A stretch of DNA of 47,244 nucleotides from Halalkalibacter nanhaiisediminis (GTDB lineage: Bacteria; Bacillota; Bacilli; Bacillales; Bacillaceae_D): assembly GCF_007830185.1 (NCBI RefSeq), contig NZ_VLKZ01000015.1, forward strand, positions 1 through 47,244, written 5' to 3'. Below the pieces are notes generated by a model, which was given only the letters and a program-made list of their open reading frames with translations, did not search any database and had not been told where the DNA came from. Below, piece after piece: positions 28,171-37,731 of the stretch; the first letter of the stretch is position 1; each line of letters begins with the position of its first letter. Position numbers and translations under genes: made by a program.

Positions 28171-28385
28171 AATCAATTGAATGGCTCGTCGTGTTAGGCT
28201 TTGTCACCTTAGGTATAGCTTGTCTAACCTTTTCAGCGACTTGGATGCTTCCAGATACTCATCAGCACCTTGGCCACACCTTTTTCACAATATGTCTGTA
28301 CGCAATTATTCCTCTATCTTGTGCAGCGGCTTTCTTTCTCTTTTTTAAGTATCGAAGAAAGAAAGAGAGTCGTCAAATAGATTAA
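28167..28385 (+). CDS. Small membrane protein coupled to the histidine kinase
   Basis: A 72-residue protein with two hydrophobic segments (about 6-27 and 38-62) and a charged tail (KYRRKKESRQID). The start is a TTG overlapping the kinase stop codon, nine bases after AAGGAG, so coupling is likely. A His-containing loop (DTHQHLGH) lies between the helices on the predicted outside. I do not recognise the family. Its position suggests an accessory to the two-component system or to the redox proteins downstream. Confidence 0.6.
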   Translation: MKSIEWLVVLGFVTLGIACLTFSATWMLPDTHQHLGHTFFTICLYAIIPLSCAAAFFLFFKYRRKKESRQID

Positions 28386-28391
28386 TCATCA

Positions 28392-28426
28392 AGCACTTCT
28401 TGAATAGTTCAAGGAGTGCTTTTTTT
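28392..28426 (+). terminator. Terminator between the two-component genes and resA
   Basis: A 13-base arm, AGCACTTCTTGAA (28392-28404), pairs with 28408-28420 around a 3-base loop with one T-G mismatch; six T residues follow. The resABC-ccdA genes therefore probably have their own promoter in 28430-28530. Confidence 0.85.
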
Positions 28427-28540
28427 GATCCTTAAAAATGAAGAGGATGTGACAAATTCACTTTTCTCTCTCTTCTTCATGATTCCTACACAATTTCTTT
28501 TTACACTACACGAAGAGAACGTTCAGTTAAGGAGGAAGCG

Positions 28541-29068
28541 ATGAAAAAGAAGAGACGTTTGTTTATGCGTTCAGCTATCTTATTGATCATAGCTACTGCG
28601 ATCGGATACATGTTTTATTCTCATTTTTTCTCTGATAGAGGCGCCGCTGTAAGAGTCGGAGATGAGGCTCCTAACTTCGTTTTAACGGATTTAGATGGAA
28701 ATGAAGTGGAGCTAGCAGATTACAGGGGAGAGGGAGTATTTTTGAATTTCTGGGGAACGTACTGTCCTCCATGCGAGAGAGAAATGCCTTATATGGAGAA
28801 CCAATACGCTATTTATAAAGATCAAGGTGTGGAGATTCTGGCTGTAAATGTCGGAGAGGCTCCGTTAACTGTCGAGCGTTTTGTAAACCGCCATGATTTA
28901 TCTTTTCCCATTCCGATGGATAGTGGGCAACTAGTGTTAGACAGGTACGGGGTCATTCCTCTTCCGATGACTTTTCTGATCGATCCACAAGGAACTGTCA
29001 TCCAAATCATTACAGGTGGGATGTCAGAAGCAGATATTGCTAGTTATATGGAGAGCATCAAACCATAG
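28541..29068 (+). CDS. resA: Thiol-disulfide oxidoreductase ResA
   Basis: A membrane-anchored, outward-facing thioredoxin-like protein of 175 residues that reduces the haem-binding cysteines of apocytochrome c. An N-terminal anchor (about 9-27) is followed by the domain APNFVLTDLDG, the active site C75-P-P-C78 in FWGTYCPPCEREMPYM, AVNVGEA and PLPMTFLID (cis-Pro). B. subtilis ResA has CEPC, and its Glu between the cysteines matters for the redox properties; here it is Pro. The later Glu residues (E80/E82 region, VNVGE) are kept. Start: ATG at 28541 after AGGAGG. First gene of resABC-ccdA. Confidence 0.92.
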   Translation: MKKKRRLFMRSAILLIIATAIGYMFYSHFFSDRGAAVRVGDEAPNFVLTDLDGNEVELADYRGEGVFLNFWGTYCPPCEREMPYMENQYAIYKDQGVEILAVNVGEAPLTVERFVNRHDLSFPIPMDSGQLVLDRYGVIPLPMTFLIDPQGTVIQIITGGMSEADIASYMESIKP

Positions 29069-29080
29069 GAGTGATGAAAA

Positions 29081-30691
29081 ATGGCTGAGCTTATCTGCTC
29101 TTGTGGGCAGAAAAACCCCGAAGGCACCGCTTTATGCGGGGCATGTGGGAAGCCTTTAGAAGAACATAGTGAAAAAGAAACGATTTTAAATATGCGTTAT
29201 GAAGGGGCGGCAAGACGTTCGCAAACGTACAGTAAATCAATTATTGATCAAATCTGGAATTTCTTTTCTTCCGTAAAAGTAGGAATTTGGATTATTGTTC
29301 TGTTGCTTGTCGCTTCTTCATTAGGAACGATTTTGCCACAGGAAATGTATATTCCTCCAACTGTCCTTGCCGCGGAGTATTATGCGGACCAATATGGCTT
29401 GCTTGGACAACTTTACTTTGAATTAGGTTTTCATCATTTATATCAGTCTTGGTGGTATCTTTTGTTAATGGCTGCCTTAACGGTATCGCTGATCATTGCG
29501 AGTGTTGACCGCTTTTTCCCGCTATATCGCTCGTTAAAAAATCAACGTGTTAAGAAGCATGAAAACTTTATGAAAAAGCAACGAATGGTCAGTGAAACAG
29601 AAAGTATGAATACGGGTATTCGTGATGCGTTAGTAGAAAAGTTAAAAAACAAAAAATACAATGTGAGGACAGATGGAAATGCGATCTTCGCTGAAAAAGG
29701 TCGTTTTGCAAGATGGGGACCGTATGTGAACCATATTGGTCTAATTATCTTCTTAATTGGAGGGATGCTTCGCTTTTTTCCTGGGATGTTTATCGATGAT
29801 CAACTATGGATTGGTGAGGGAGATATAGAGGTGATTCCTGGGACAAACGGAGAGTATTACTTAGAAAATCATGAGTTTTTAGTGGAGCTATATGATGAGG
29901 AGGATGAGGTCTTCGGTCAGGCCATTCAGAATCAAGGTGGACCCGTTGTTAAAACGTATCAAACGACTGTCACGCTCTATCAACAAAAGACGGATGGGCC
30001 TGTAGGGGCACCTCGAGAACTTCAGGAAATAGATTCGCATAAAATCATCGTCAATGACCCCATTAAATTTGATAGATTTGCGCTCTATCAAGTGGACTAT
30101 AAATTATTTGAGCTTAGCAAAATGATGTTTACGCTTGAAAATGAAGAAACAGGAGAGGTGATCGATGAATTTACAGTCGATTTGTTAAATCCAGATGATT
30201 TGTATGAGTTAGAAGGTAACTACATGATTACGCTGCAAGACTACTTCCCTGACTTTTATCTAAATAATAATGGCATGCCAAGTACTCAATCTCGTATTCC
30301 TGAAAATCCAGCATTTATCTTTGTGGTGAATAGCCCTAATCAAAATGAAAACGAGGTTAGTTTTTTAACAATTGGTCAAAATTTTGATCCTAATGATAGC
30401 AATACGTACACCATTAGGCTCTCTAATATTGAAACAAAGCATATCTCAGCTTTGACCATTCGAAAAGATCATACATTGCCATTTCTCATTGCAGGCGGTT
30501 TTATTTTCATGGTTGGTTTAGTGCAGGGAAGCTACTGGACACATCGAAGAATTTGGTTAAAGCAGGAAGGTGATAAGGTCATCCTCGCTGCTCATACGAA
30601 TAAAAATTGGTTTAGTTTTCAAAGAGAAATGACTGAACTGACAGACGAATTAGGACTGAAACAGCCTGTAGATAGAAAAGAAGACACTTAA
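29081..30691 (+). CDS. resB: Cytochrome c biogenesis protein ResB (Ccs1)
   Basis: A subunit of 536 residues of the system II haem-export and cytochrome c synthetase complex. The N-terminus is a zinc-ribbon-like segment with C6, C8, C19 and C22 (CSCG ... CGAC), as in Bacillus ResB. Membrane segments follow near residues 66-86, 125-145 and 210-232, and one near the end at about 465-485. A large extracellular domain lies between the last two. The conserved NHIGLIIFLIGGMLRFFPG marks the haem-handling segment. It lies 12 bases after resA and 19 before resC. Confidence 0.93.
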   Translation: MAELICSCGQKNPEGTALCGACGKPLEEHSEKETILNMRYEGAARRSQTYSKSIIDQIWNFFSSVKVGIWIIVLLLVASSLGTILPQEMYIPPTVLAAEYYADQYGLLGQLYFELGFHHLYQSWWYLLLMAALTVSLIIASVDRFFPLYRSLKNQRVKKHENFMKKQRMVSETESMNTGIRDALVEKLKNKKYNVRTDGNAIFAEKGRFARWGPYVNHIGLIIFLIGGMLRFFPGMFIDDQLWIGEGDIEVIPGTNGEYYLENHEFLVELYDEEDEVFGQAIQNQGGPVVKTYQTTVTLYQQKTDGPVGAPRELQEIDSHKIIVNDPIKFDRFALYQVDYKLFELSKMMFTLENEETGEVIDEFTVDLLNPDDLYELEGNYMITLQDYFPDFYLNNNGMPSTQSRIPENPAFIFVVNSPNQNENEVSFLTIGQNFDPNDSNTYTIRLSNIETKHISALTIRKDHTLPFLIAGGFIFMVGLVQGSYWTHRRIWLKQEGDKVILAAHTNKNWFSFQREMTELTDELGLKQPVDRKEDT

Positions 30692-30710
30692 TCTTTGAAA
30701 GGAGCGGACG

Positions 30711-31913
30711 TTGAACATGGTTGAACTTAGCAGTAATTTATTGCTCGCGGCTTTTTTTATCTATATCGTCGCAACGATTGTTTTTTCCATGACGATGTAC
30801 TTTGAAAGCAAGAAACATGAGAAAAAAACAAAGAGATGGGGATGGATGGGCTTTGGCTTTGCTTTAGCAGGCTTTTTAGCTCAGCTTGGCTATTTCGTCA
30901 CGAGATGGATGGTTGCTGGACATGCTCCAGTTAGTAATATGTTTGAATATACAACCTTTCTTGGGATGACGATCATTTTTGCCTTTCTGATTCTCTTTCT
31001 TATTTATAAAAAGCCAGTACTCGGTATTTTTACGATGCCAATTGGGATTGTCATTATCGCATATGCCTCTGTTTTTCCGAGGGAGGTTTCACCACTCATA
31101 CCAGCACTTCAAACGTATTGGCTTCATATTCATGTGATTACGACAGCGATTGGTCAAGGCATTTTAGGAATTGGTTTTGTTGCTGCACTTATTTATTTAA
31201 TTCGAGTTGTTGATCAAACCAGACGCTCGAAGCAAACGTTTTGGCTTGAGGCGATTGTTTTTACCGTTACATGTGCAATTGGTATTGCCATAACGGTAGG
31301 AATTTTTTCCGCTATTCATTATTCCGCTACGTTTAACTGGGTTAATGAGATGGATTATGAAGCGCAGCTTGACTATCAATTGCCACCCATTGTTGGACCT
31401 ACTGAAGGGGAACTGATTGAAACAGATCAGGACCGGTTTGGGCCATTATTTGAAACACCTGGATGGATGAATGGAGTTGAAGCCCCGCGTAAGCTCAATA
31501 CGTTCCTGTGGTCTATTTTCTCTGGGTTCCTTCTTTATCTTCCTTTACGGCTTGTATTAAGAAAACGTGTTTCTGCTGCGATACAGCCTGCTTTAAAAAA
31601 TGTAAATCCTCAATTGTTTGATGAGGTAAGTTATCGAGCGATTATTATTGGATTTCCTGTCTTTACATTGGGTGGATTAATTTTCGCCATGATTTGGGCT
31701 CAAATTGCGTGGACACGCTTTTGGGGTTGGGACCCGAAGGAAGTATGGGCGTTAATCACCTTCCTGTTTTATGCAGCCTACCTGCATCTTCGTCTCTCAA
31801 GAGGGTGGCATGGCGAGAAATCAGCTTGGCTTTTAGTCATCGGGTTCGCCATTATCATGTTTAACTTACTTGTCGTAAACTTGGTCATTGCAGGATTACA
31901 CTCCTATGCGTAA
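30711..31913 (+). CDS. resC: Cytochrome c biogenesis protein ResC (CcsA)
   Basis: A polytopic haem-handling protein of 400 residues, partner of ResB. The tryptophan-rich WWD signature appears as WGWDPKEVWALITFLFYAAY near residues 336-355. Histidines likely to bind haem are in YWLHIHV and HLRLSRGWHG. About eight membrane segments. A TTG at 30711 is six bases from AAAGGAG, and the ATG two codons later (30717) is 12 bases away, so the start is uncertain by two residues. Confidence 0.93.
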   Translation: MNMVELSSNLLLAAFFIYIVATIVFSMTMYFESKKHEKKTKRWGWMGFGFALAGFLAQLGYFVTRWMVAGHAPVSNMFEYTTFLGMTIIFAFLILFLIYKKPVLGIFTMPIGIVIIAYASVFPREVSPLIPALQTYWLHIHVITTAIGQGILGIGFVAALIYLIRVVDQTRRSKQTFWLEAIVFTVTCAIGIAITVGIFSAIHYSATFNWVNEMDYEAQLDYQLPPIVGPTEGELIETDQDRFGPLFETPGWMNGVEAPRKLNTFLWSIFSGFLLYLPLRLVLRKRVSAAIQPALKNVNPQLFDEVSYRAIIIGFPVFTLGGLIFAMIWAQIAWTRFWGWDPKEVWALITFLFYAAYLHLRLSRGWHGEKSAWLLVIGFAIIMFNLLVVNLVIAGLHSYA

Positions 31914-31940
31914 TCCATATACCTCTGAAAGGAGCTTTCT

Positions 31941-32651
31941 ATGACTGATATTACGATACTATTAGCCTTCGGGGCGGGGCTGTTGTCCTTTGTTTCGCCA
32001 TGTAACATCCCGTTGTATCCCGCTTTTCTGGCCTATATTACGGGTTTGTCAGTAGATGAAATAAAGCAAAAGGGAAAGGGATTGCCACCACGAGCAATGT
32101 TACATACCTTCATTTTCATATTAGGGTTCTCAACAATTTTTATTGTGCTTGGCATGTCGACGTCTTTAATTGGTGATCTGTTTATTCAGTATAACAATTT
32201 AATTAGGCAACTTGGGGCAATGTTTATCGTCTTATTTGGGCTCGTCACACTTGGTGTCATGAAACCTACATTTCTAATGAAAAACAACCAGATTCAATTT
32301 TCGAAGCGACCAAGTGGATATATAGGGACATATGTCATTGGCATAGCATTTGCTGCAGGCTGGACTCCTTGTATTGGGCCGATTTTAGCATCAGTCATTG
32401 CACTGAGTATGACTAGCCCCGGATCTGGCATGCTTTACATGAGTGTTTATAGTGTTGGATTTGCAATTCCGTTTTTTACGATGACGTTCTTTGTTGGCAA
32501 AATGAATGTTATCAAAAAATACATGAACCTAATGATGAAGGTCGGTGGGGTAATGATGATCGTATTTGGCGTAATGCTCTATTTTGATTGGATGACGAGA
32601 CTAACTTCTTACCTTGTTAACAATGTTTTTAACGGTTTCATGGGATTTTAA
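31941..32651 (+). CDS. ccdA: Thiol-disulfide relay membrane protein CcdA
   Basis: A membrane protein of 236 residues with six predicted segments that carries electrons from cytoplasmic thioredoxin to ResA. The redox pair is visible as C21 (SFVSPCNIPLYPAFLAYITG) and C144 (GWTPCIGP), each followed by Pro-rich helix starts. The LAYITG and GWTPC motifs are standard for the DsbD/CcdA family. It lies 27 bases after resC and completes the system II maturation set. In B. subtilis ccdA stands elsewhere, so its place in this operon is a local arrangement. Confidence 0.94.
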   Translation: MTDITILLAFGAGLLSFVSPCNIPLYPAFLAYITGLSVDEIKQKGKGLPPRAMLHTFIFILGFSTIFIVLGMSTSLIGDLFIQYNNLIRQLGAMFIVLFGLVTLGVMKPTFLMKNNQIQFSKRPSGYIGTYVIGIAFAAGWTPCIGPILASVIALSMTSPGSGMLYMSVYSVGFAIPFFTMTFFVGKMNVIKKYMNLMMKVGGVMMIVFGVMLYFDWMTRLTSYLVNNVFNGFMGF

Positions 32652-32682
32652 TCATCAAGCTTTTTCCTTGAAAAGAAGAAAT

Positions 32683-32721
32683 GAAAAAGGATCTGATGTA
32701 GAATGAGTCAGATCCTTTTTC
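32683..32721. terminator. Bidirectional terminator between ccdA and yuzA
   Basis: A perfect 14-bp stem, GAAAAAGGATCTGA (32683-32696) with TCAGATCCTTTTTC (32708-32721), lies between convergent genes. Confidence 0.9.
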
Positions 32722-32725
32722 GTCG

Positions 32726-32953
32726 TTAGCGTTGTGTCTCTGGAACACGTTCAAGCTCTTCACTTGGTTTAAAAAGAAGAGAGATACAATAGAGACCAGC
32801 TAGGCCGACAATGGCATAGATAACACGTGAGAATGCAGCTGCTTGACCACCAAATATGGCAGCGACAAGATCAAAACGGAAGAACCCAATCAATCCCCAG
32901 TTGATCGCACCGATAATCGCAAGTAGTAATGCTGTACGTTGAATACCGCTCAC
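32726..32953 (-). CDS. yuzA: DUF378 membrane protein YuzA
   Basis: A small protein of 75 residues with two membrane segments (about 5-25 and 40-60). The DUF378 motif GAINWGLIGFFRFDLVAAIFG is seen as INWGL and FDLV. Function unknown. Start: a GTG at 32953 sits seven bases after GGAGGTG. The upstream ATG at 32968 overlaps that site and is less likely. Located in front of the alcohol dehydrogenase gene as I recall for B. subtilis. Confidence 0.85.
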   Translation of the reverse strand: MSGIQRTALLLAIIGAINWGLIGFFRFDLVAAIFGGQAAAFSRVIYAIVGLAGLYCISLLFKPSEELERVPETQR

Positions 32954-33123
32954 ATCATTCACCTCCATTAGTGATTAAATGAACACAACAGGAAGAAAAG
33001 GTTGTGCCTCCCTTATAGAATGAGATAACGTAATGGTAATTATGCATGAGGACAGTGTGCCAAAGTTTACATTTGAATTCGAATTGGTAATAATAGAATG
33101 GAATGAAATAAAGGAGGAGTTCG

Positions 33124-34287
33124 ATGAATCCATTTGTATTTCAAAATCCAACAAAGTTGATTTTTGGAAAAGGCCAAAACAGTGCTTTAGCAAACGAAGT
33201 AAAACATTATGGTGAAAATGTGCTTCTCGTATATGGCGGCGGAAGTATTAAGCGTAACGGCTTATATGATCAAGTAATTGGGCAGTTAAAGGAAGCTGGA
33301 GCGGTGGTTACTGAGCTTGCCGGGGTTGAACCGAATCCGCGTCTAACAACCGTACAAAAAGGAATAGATCTTTGTCACGAGCATAACATTGACCTCATTC
33401 TTGCTGTTGGTGGAGGAAGTGTTATTGACGCTTCAAAAGCGATTGCCGTTGGGGCAAAATTTGACGGTCATATATGGGATGTGATTACGAAGAAAGCGGA
33501 AGCTACTGGAGCTCTTCCATTAGGGACTGTCTTAACGCTTGCGGCAACTGGTTCAGAAATGAATGCTGGTTCTGTTGTGACAAATTGGGAGATCAATGAA
33601 AAGGTTGGTTGGAGTAGTCCTTTCTCTTATCCGAAATTTTCGATTCTTGATCCTAAGAACACGATTACTGTACCAGAAGATCAAACGGTTTATGGCATGG
33701 TCGATATGATGACACATGTAATGGAAGCATATTTCCACAAGGCTGAAAATACGCCATTACAAGACCGTATTATGGAGTCGATCCTGCTTACTGTTATGGA
33801 AACAGCTCCGAAGTTACTCGCTGATTTAGAGAATGAAGAATACCGTGAAACGATTCTTTATTGTGGAACGATGGCGCTTAATGGTATTACGCAAATGGGC
33901 TTACGTGGAGACTGGGCAACACATAACATTGAACATGCGGTCTCTGCTATTTATGATATTCCGCATGCGGGAGGACTCGCAATTCTATTCCCACACTGGC
34001 TTCGTCATGCATTAGATGAGCGAATTGAACGCCATGTTCAGTTGGCAACTCGTGTGCTCGGTGTTGACCCAGCTGGTAAGACAGATCAAGAGGTCGCTCT
34101 TGAAGGAATTGAAAAGCTATCGGCATTCTGGACGTCACTTGGTGCACCAAATCGGTTAGCTGATTATGATATTGATAATAGCCAAGTTGATAAAATGGCA
34201 GGCCTTGCTGCAAAGAACGGTGAATTCGGCAACTTCAAACCATTAACAAAAAATGATGTAGAGAACATTTTAACAGCATCATTATAA
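33124..34287 (+). CDS. yugJ: Iron-containing alcohol dehydrogenase (YugJ/YugK, butanol dehydrogenase type)
   Basis: An NAD(P)H-dependent type III alcohol dehydrogenase of 387 residues that probably reduces aldehydes. The nucleotide-binding GGGS repeats are seen at [13 protein letters not shown] and [18 protein letters not shown]. Metal ligands are expected in [11 protein letters not shown] (Asp and His), [20 protein letters not shown] and the following histidine. Start: ATG at 33124 after AAAGGAGG. B. subtilis has two neighbouring copies, yugJ and yugK; only one is present here, so the symbol is tentative. Confidence 0.9.
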   Translation: MNPFVFQNPTKLIFGKGQNSALANEVKHYGENVLLVYGGGSIKRNGLYDQVIGQLKEAGAVVTELAGVEPNPRLTTVQKGIDLCHEHNIDLILAVGGGSVIDASKAIAVGAKFDGHIWDVITKKAEATGALPLGTVLTLAATGSEMNAGSVVTNWEINEKVGWSSPFSYPKFSILDPKNTITVPEDQTVYGMVDMMTHVMEAYFHKAENTPLQDRIMESILLTVMETAPKLLADLENEEYRETILYCGTMALNGITQMGLRGDWATHNIEHAVSAIYDIPHAGGLAILFPHWLRHALDERIERHVQLATRVLGVDPAGKTDQEVALEGIEKLSAFWTSLGAPNRLADYDIDNSQVDKMAGLAAKNGEFGNFKPLTKNDVENILTASL

Positions 34288-34291
34288 AATG

Positions 34292-34318
34292 AAAAAGGTG
34301 GCTTCGGTCACCTTTTTT
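34292..34318 (+). terminator. UUCG-capped terminator after the alcohol dehydrogenase
   Basis: AAAAAGGTGGC (34292-34302), tetraloop TTCG and GTCACCTTTTTT; one G-T pair. Confidence 0.92.
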
Positions 34319-34483
34319 GTCCTCGAAAAATGTATAATAACGTCATCATTTTGCCAAGATAAAAGTCGTGTACTAGCTTTTTTTGTTTGATTCCGTTTAC
34401 ATTTTGCTAGTTACTTGATTCTTGCTCTTTCATTCGTTAAAGTGTACAGAGATAAACCTTTAAAAACAAAAGGAGGCCAACGA

Positions 34484-35833
34484 ATGGCTAAATTACAATT
34501 CGATTATACGAAAGCATTACCTTTTTTCAATCAACATGAAATTGATTATATGCAAGGGGCCGTAACAGCAGCTCATGAAGCTTTACATAATGGAACAGGT
34601 GCAGGAAGTGATTACTTAGGTTGGATTGATCTTCCTAGCAATTATGACCGTGAGGAGTTTGCTCGCATTCAGAAAGCAGCAGAAAAGATTAAGAATGATT
34701 CTGATGTTTTACTTGTTATTGGTATTGGTGGTTCTTATTTAGGAGCTCGTGCAGCAATAGAAGCCCTTAATCATTCTTTCTATAACATTCTTTCTAAAGA
34801 TGAGCGTAAGACTCCACAGGTTTTCTTTGTTGGACAAAATATTAGCTCAACGTACATCAAAGACTTACTGGCTTTAATTGAAGGAAAAGATGTGTCAGTC
34901 AATGTGATTTCTAAATCAGGAACAACAACTGAGCCTGCAATTGCTTTCCGTATTTTCCGTGATTACCTTGAGAAAAAATATGGACAAGAAGAGGCACGTA
35001 AGCGTATTTTTGCGACGACTGATCGTGAAAAAGGTGCTCTTAAGACGCTTGCAAATGACGAAGGCTATGAAACATTCGTTGTACCAGATGATGTCGGCGG
35101 ACGTTTCTCTGTTTTAACAGCTGTAGGATTACTTCCGATTGCTGTAAGTGGTCTTGATATCGAAGCGATGATGAAGGGTGCAGAAGATGCAAGCAAAGAT
35201 TTCGCTAATCCAAACTTAGCGGAAAATCAAGCGTACCAATATGCAGCTGTGCGTAATGCGCTTTATAACAAAGGAAAGACAATCGAGCTTATGGTGAACT
35301 ATGAGCCTTCTCTTCACTTTGTAAGTGAGTGGTGGAAGCAATTATTTGGTGAAAGTGAAGGGAAAGATCAAAAGGGATTATTCCCAGCTTCTGTTGATTT
35401 CTCGACAGATCTTCACTCAATGGGTCAATATGTTCAAGATGGTCGTCGTGACTTATTTGAAACAGTCTTGAATGTAGAGAACGTACGTGAGGAAATCAAA
35501 ATTGAAGAAGCAGCTAGTGATTTAGATGGACTAAACTATCTTGCTGGAGAAACAATGGATTTTGTAAACAAGAAAGCATTCCAAGGTACAATGCTTGCTC
35601 ATACTGACGGCGGTGTTCCAAACTTAATCGTCAACATTCCTGAGCTTAATGAATACCACTTCGGTTATCTCGTCTATTTCTTTGAGAAAGCGGTAGGGAT
35701 TAGTGGTTACCTTCTTGGGGTTAACCCATTTGATCAACCAGGTGTTGAAGCATACAAAAAGAACATGTTTGCTTTACTTGGAAAGCCAGGTTTTGAAAAA
35801 GAAAAAGCTGAGCTTGAATCTCGTTTAAAATAA
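34484..35833 (+). CDS. pgi: Glucose-6-phosphate isomerase
   Basis: A glycolytic enzyme of 449 residues that interconverts glucose-6-phosphate and fructose-6-phosphate. Sugar-phosphate isomerase blocks are [50 protein letters not shown] and [15 protein letters not shown]. The catalytic Glu lies in the [13 protein letters not shown] segment. Start: ATG at 34484 after AAAGGAGG. The frame extends to 34415 without support. Its place between the alcohol dehydrogenase and yugN agrees with the order I recall (pgi is yugL). Confidence 0.97.
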   Translation: MAKLQFDYTKALPFFNQHEIDYMQGAVTAAHEALHNGTGAGSDYLGWIDLPSNYDREEFARIQKAAEKIKNDSDVLLVIGIGGSYLGARAAIEALNHSFYNILSKDERKTPQVFFVGQNISSTYIKDLLALIEGKDVSVNVISKSGTTTEPAIAFRIFRDYLEKKYGQEEARKRIFATTDREKGALKTLANDEGYETFVVPDDVGGRFSVLTAVGLLPIAVSGLDIEAMMKGAEDASKDFANPNLAENQAYQYAAVRNALYNKGKTIELMVNYEPSLHFVSEWWKQLFGESEGKDQKGLFPASVDFSTDLHSMGQYVQDGRRDLFETVLNVENVREEIKIEEAASDLDGLNYLAGETMDFVNKKAFQGTMLAHTDGGVPNLIVNIPELNEYHFGYLVYFFEKAVGISGYLLGVNPFDQPGVEAYKKNMFALLGKPGFEKEKAELESRLK

Positions 35834-35840
35834 TTAGTTT

Positions 35841-35881
35841 AGCCTGATCCAAAGAATTAATAGGGATCAGGCTTTATTTTT
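35841..35881 (+). terminator. Rho-independent terminator after pgi
   Basis: AGCCTGATCC (35841-35850) pairs perfectly with GGATCAGGCT (35864-35873), followed by a T-rich tract. Confidence 0.9.
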
Positions 35882-35999
35882 ATCTAAGGTGCTACGCTGC
35901 ATCTATTCAAATCCTGTGAGACATGCCAAGTTTACTAATCAATACATAAAACCTCATTCATGTGATCACTCTAAAAGAAAGATAAGAGGAAGGATGAGG

Positions 36000-36419
36000 A
36001 TGATGCACAGACTTTCATCAGCTGTCATAGGAAAGCAATTCAAATTAAAGGAACTTGAAGATAAATTGAAGCCACTTGGCTACAGTATTGGCGGAGGCTG
36101 GGAATATGACCATGGTTATTTTGATTACAAAATCGATGAGGATGTAGGCTACACCTTTTTACGATTGCCTTTTCAAGCGGTTGATGGTGAGCTTGATCAA
36201 CGAGGTGTAACCGTCCAGCTAGGGCAGCCGTATTTATTAAATCACAAGTTTAACCGTGGGCTTGATGATAACGTAGAACCAACAGAAGGAATCGTGCCAA
36301 TGAATAGTCTTGTTAATCAATTCCAAGACCCTGTTGATAAAGATGCAACGATTGATGAAAAATATCTACCCACGGCTCACAGCTTAATTAGAGAGCTAGA
36401 ACTCACCTTGATTTATTAA
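36000..36419 (+). CDS. yugN: YugN-like family protein
   Basis: A cytoplasmic protein of about 139 residues, of unknown function. The family core is visible: KLKPLGYSIGGGWEYDHGYF, then DYKIDEDVGYTFLRLPF, and VDGELD. Start: ATG at 36000 lies six bases after GAGGAAGG; ATG codons at 35994 and 36003 are alternatives, and the frame is open to 35889. The last 17 bases overlap the end of yugO on the other strand. Confidence 0.82.
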   Translation: MMHRLSSAVIGKQFKLKELEDKLKPLGYSIGGGWEYDHGYFDYKIDEDVGYTFLRLPFQAVDGELDQRGVTVQLGQPYLLNHKFNRGLDDNVEPTEGIVPMNSLVNQFQDPVDKDATIDEKYLPTAHSLIRELELTLIY

Positions 36420-37422
36420 CAAAGTGGCGCTCAATGACAATCAATTCATCATTCTCTTGAATAAGCATAGAAGCGGGCGGATGGATCAGCACCTGCTCGT
36501 TTCTTTTTAATCCAATTAACAATGTACCTTCCTCATAAAAAGCAGCGATCACTTGTGAAAAAGGATAACCTATTTGTTTGCGAGGTGTTGCTTGAAAAGA
36601 AAGCTGGTTTGCTTGATTAAATTTAAGCAAGTCATCTAAAACATCACTCATATGATGATAGAGAAGGCTCGTGACAAGCACCGCACCTGTTAATGTTGTT
36701 GATTCAATGCATTCATCTGCACCAGCGCGACGAGCATTTTCAAGCTGTTCTCTCGTTAAAATTTCTACAATTGTATATACATTAGGGTTTTGGCTTTTTA
36801 CAGCAAGTGTTGTTAAAATAGCACGGGCATCCGAGGCAAATTCACTACCTTGATGCTTTGCTGTAATGACCACACTTGAGGCAAGCCCTATGTTTGCTTG
36901 TTTTAGCACGGCATCCTCACTACTATTGCCTTTGACAAAATGTAGCTTTTGATATCCCTTAGGAGCTTCTCGTAATGTTTCATCAATGAGGACAATCTCA
37001 GTAACTGGCTGTGCTTGGTTAATATTCTCAATTGTATGTTTGCTACGTTCATTCCAACCAATTATTATCACATGATCTTTCCCCAAAAACGCAAGCTCCC
37101 CGAAGCGAGTAGATTGATTTGTAGAAAAAGCAGCTGATGCAACTGTTGAGACAAGCAAGGTCATGAACCCTACACCGACAAACATTAAAGTCATTCCTAA
37201 TAGCCTACCTAGAATGGATTCTGGCGCATAATCTCCGTAACCGACTGTTGCAATCGTGACAATGGCCCACCAAATACCATCAAACCAGTGAACAAACTGA
37301 ACGGGTTCAATTAAATGGACAATGCCCCCACCGACAACAATTGTCAACATAACAGCCAAAAATAACTTAATAAGTAATGAGACCTTTCCAAATAATGTTC
37401 TCAATATCCACCATTGTGGCAC
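36403..37422 (-). CDS. yugO: Potassium channel with RCK/TrkA-N domain (YugO)
   Basis: A two-helix K+ channel of 339 residues. The selectivity filter TVGYGD is at residues 59-64 between two membrane helices (about 18-38 and 74-97). A cytoplasmic RCK domain begins near residue 115 (HVIIIGWNERSK) with a nucleotide-binding pattern. A C-terminal TrkA-C-like part follows from about 275. In B. subtilis YugO is the channel of electrical signalling in biofilms; that role here is an inference. Start: GTG at 37422 after GGGGTGAG. It is divergent from the gene at 37540 and overlaps yugN tail to tail. Confidence 0.92.
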   Translation of the reverse strand: MPQWWILRTLFGKVSLLIKLFLAVMLTIVVGGGIVHLIEPVQFVHWFDGIWWAIVTIATVGYGDYAPESILGRLLGMTLMFVGVGFMTLLVSTVASAAFSTNQSTRFGELAFLGKDHVIIIGWNERSKHTIENINQAQPVTEIVLIDETLREAPKGYQKLHFVKGNSSEDAVLKQANIGLASSVVITAKHQGSEFASDARAILTTLAVKSQNPNVYTIVEILTREQLENARRAGADECIESTTLTGAVLVTSLLYHHMSDVLDDLLKFNQANQLSFQATPRKQIGYPFSQVIAAFYEEGTLLIGLKRNEQVLIHPPASMLIQENDELIVIERHFVNKSR

Positions 37423-37539
37423 GTACTCACCCCGTTTTCTCTTTATGAGTCCATGTCACTCAGTATAGCCATTCTCTTGCCGAGTCAATCACCCTCTGCT
37501 ATCATAGACAAAGAACATAATGGGAATAGGAGAGACGGA

Positions 37540-37707
37540 ATGACTCAACTTACATCAACACTTATCTTTGCATTCGCCATTTTCTGTGGGTGGCTCGTCT
37601 TTGATATCGTTAAGCACCGCAAACTCACCCTTGAAAATGTCATGAGTTCACTAGTTGTTGCTGTTATTGCAGGAATTGTATGGTGGCTGATGGAATTGTT
37701 TTTCTGA
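37540..37707 (+). CDS. Small membrane protein of unknown function
   Basis: A 55-residue protein with two hydrophobic segments (about 5-22 and 36-54) around a short basic loop (DIVKHRKLT). Start: ATG at 37540, seven bases after AGGAG; the longer frame to 37414 would overlap yugO and has no site. No family recognised. It is divergent from yugO over 117 bases. Confidence 0.65.
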   Translation: MTQLTSTLIFAFAIFCGWLVFDIVKHRKLTLENVMSSLVVAVIAGIVWWLMELFF

Positions 37708-37731
37708 AAATAAAGCCATCGAGATTAGGTA

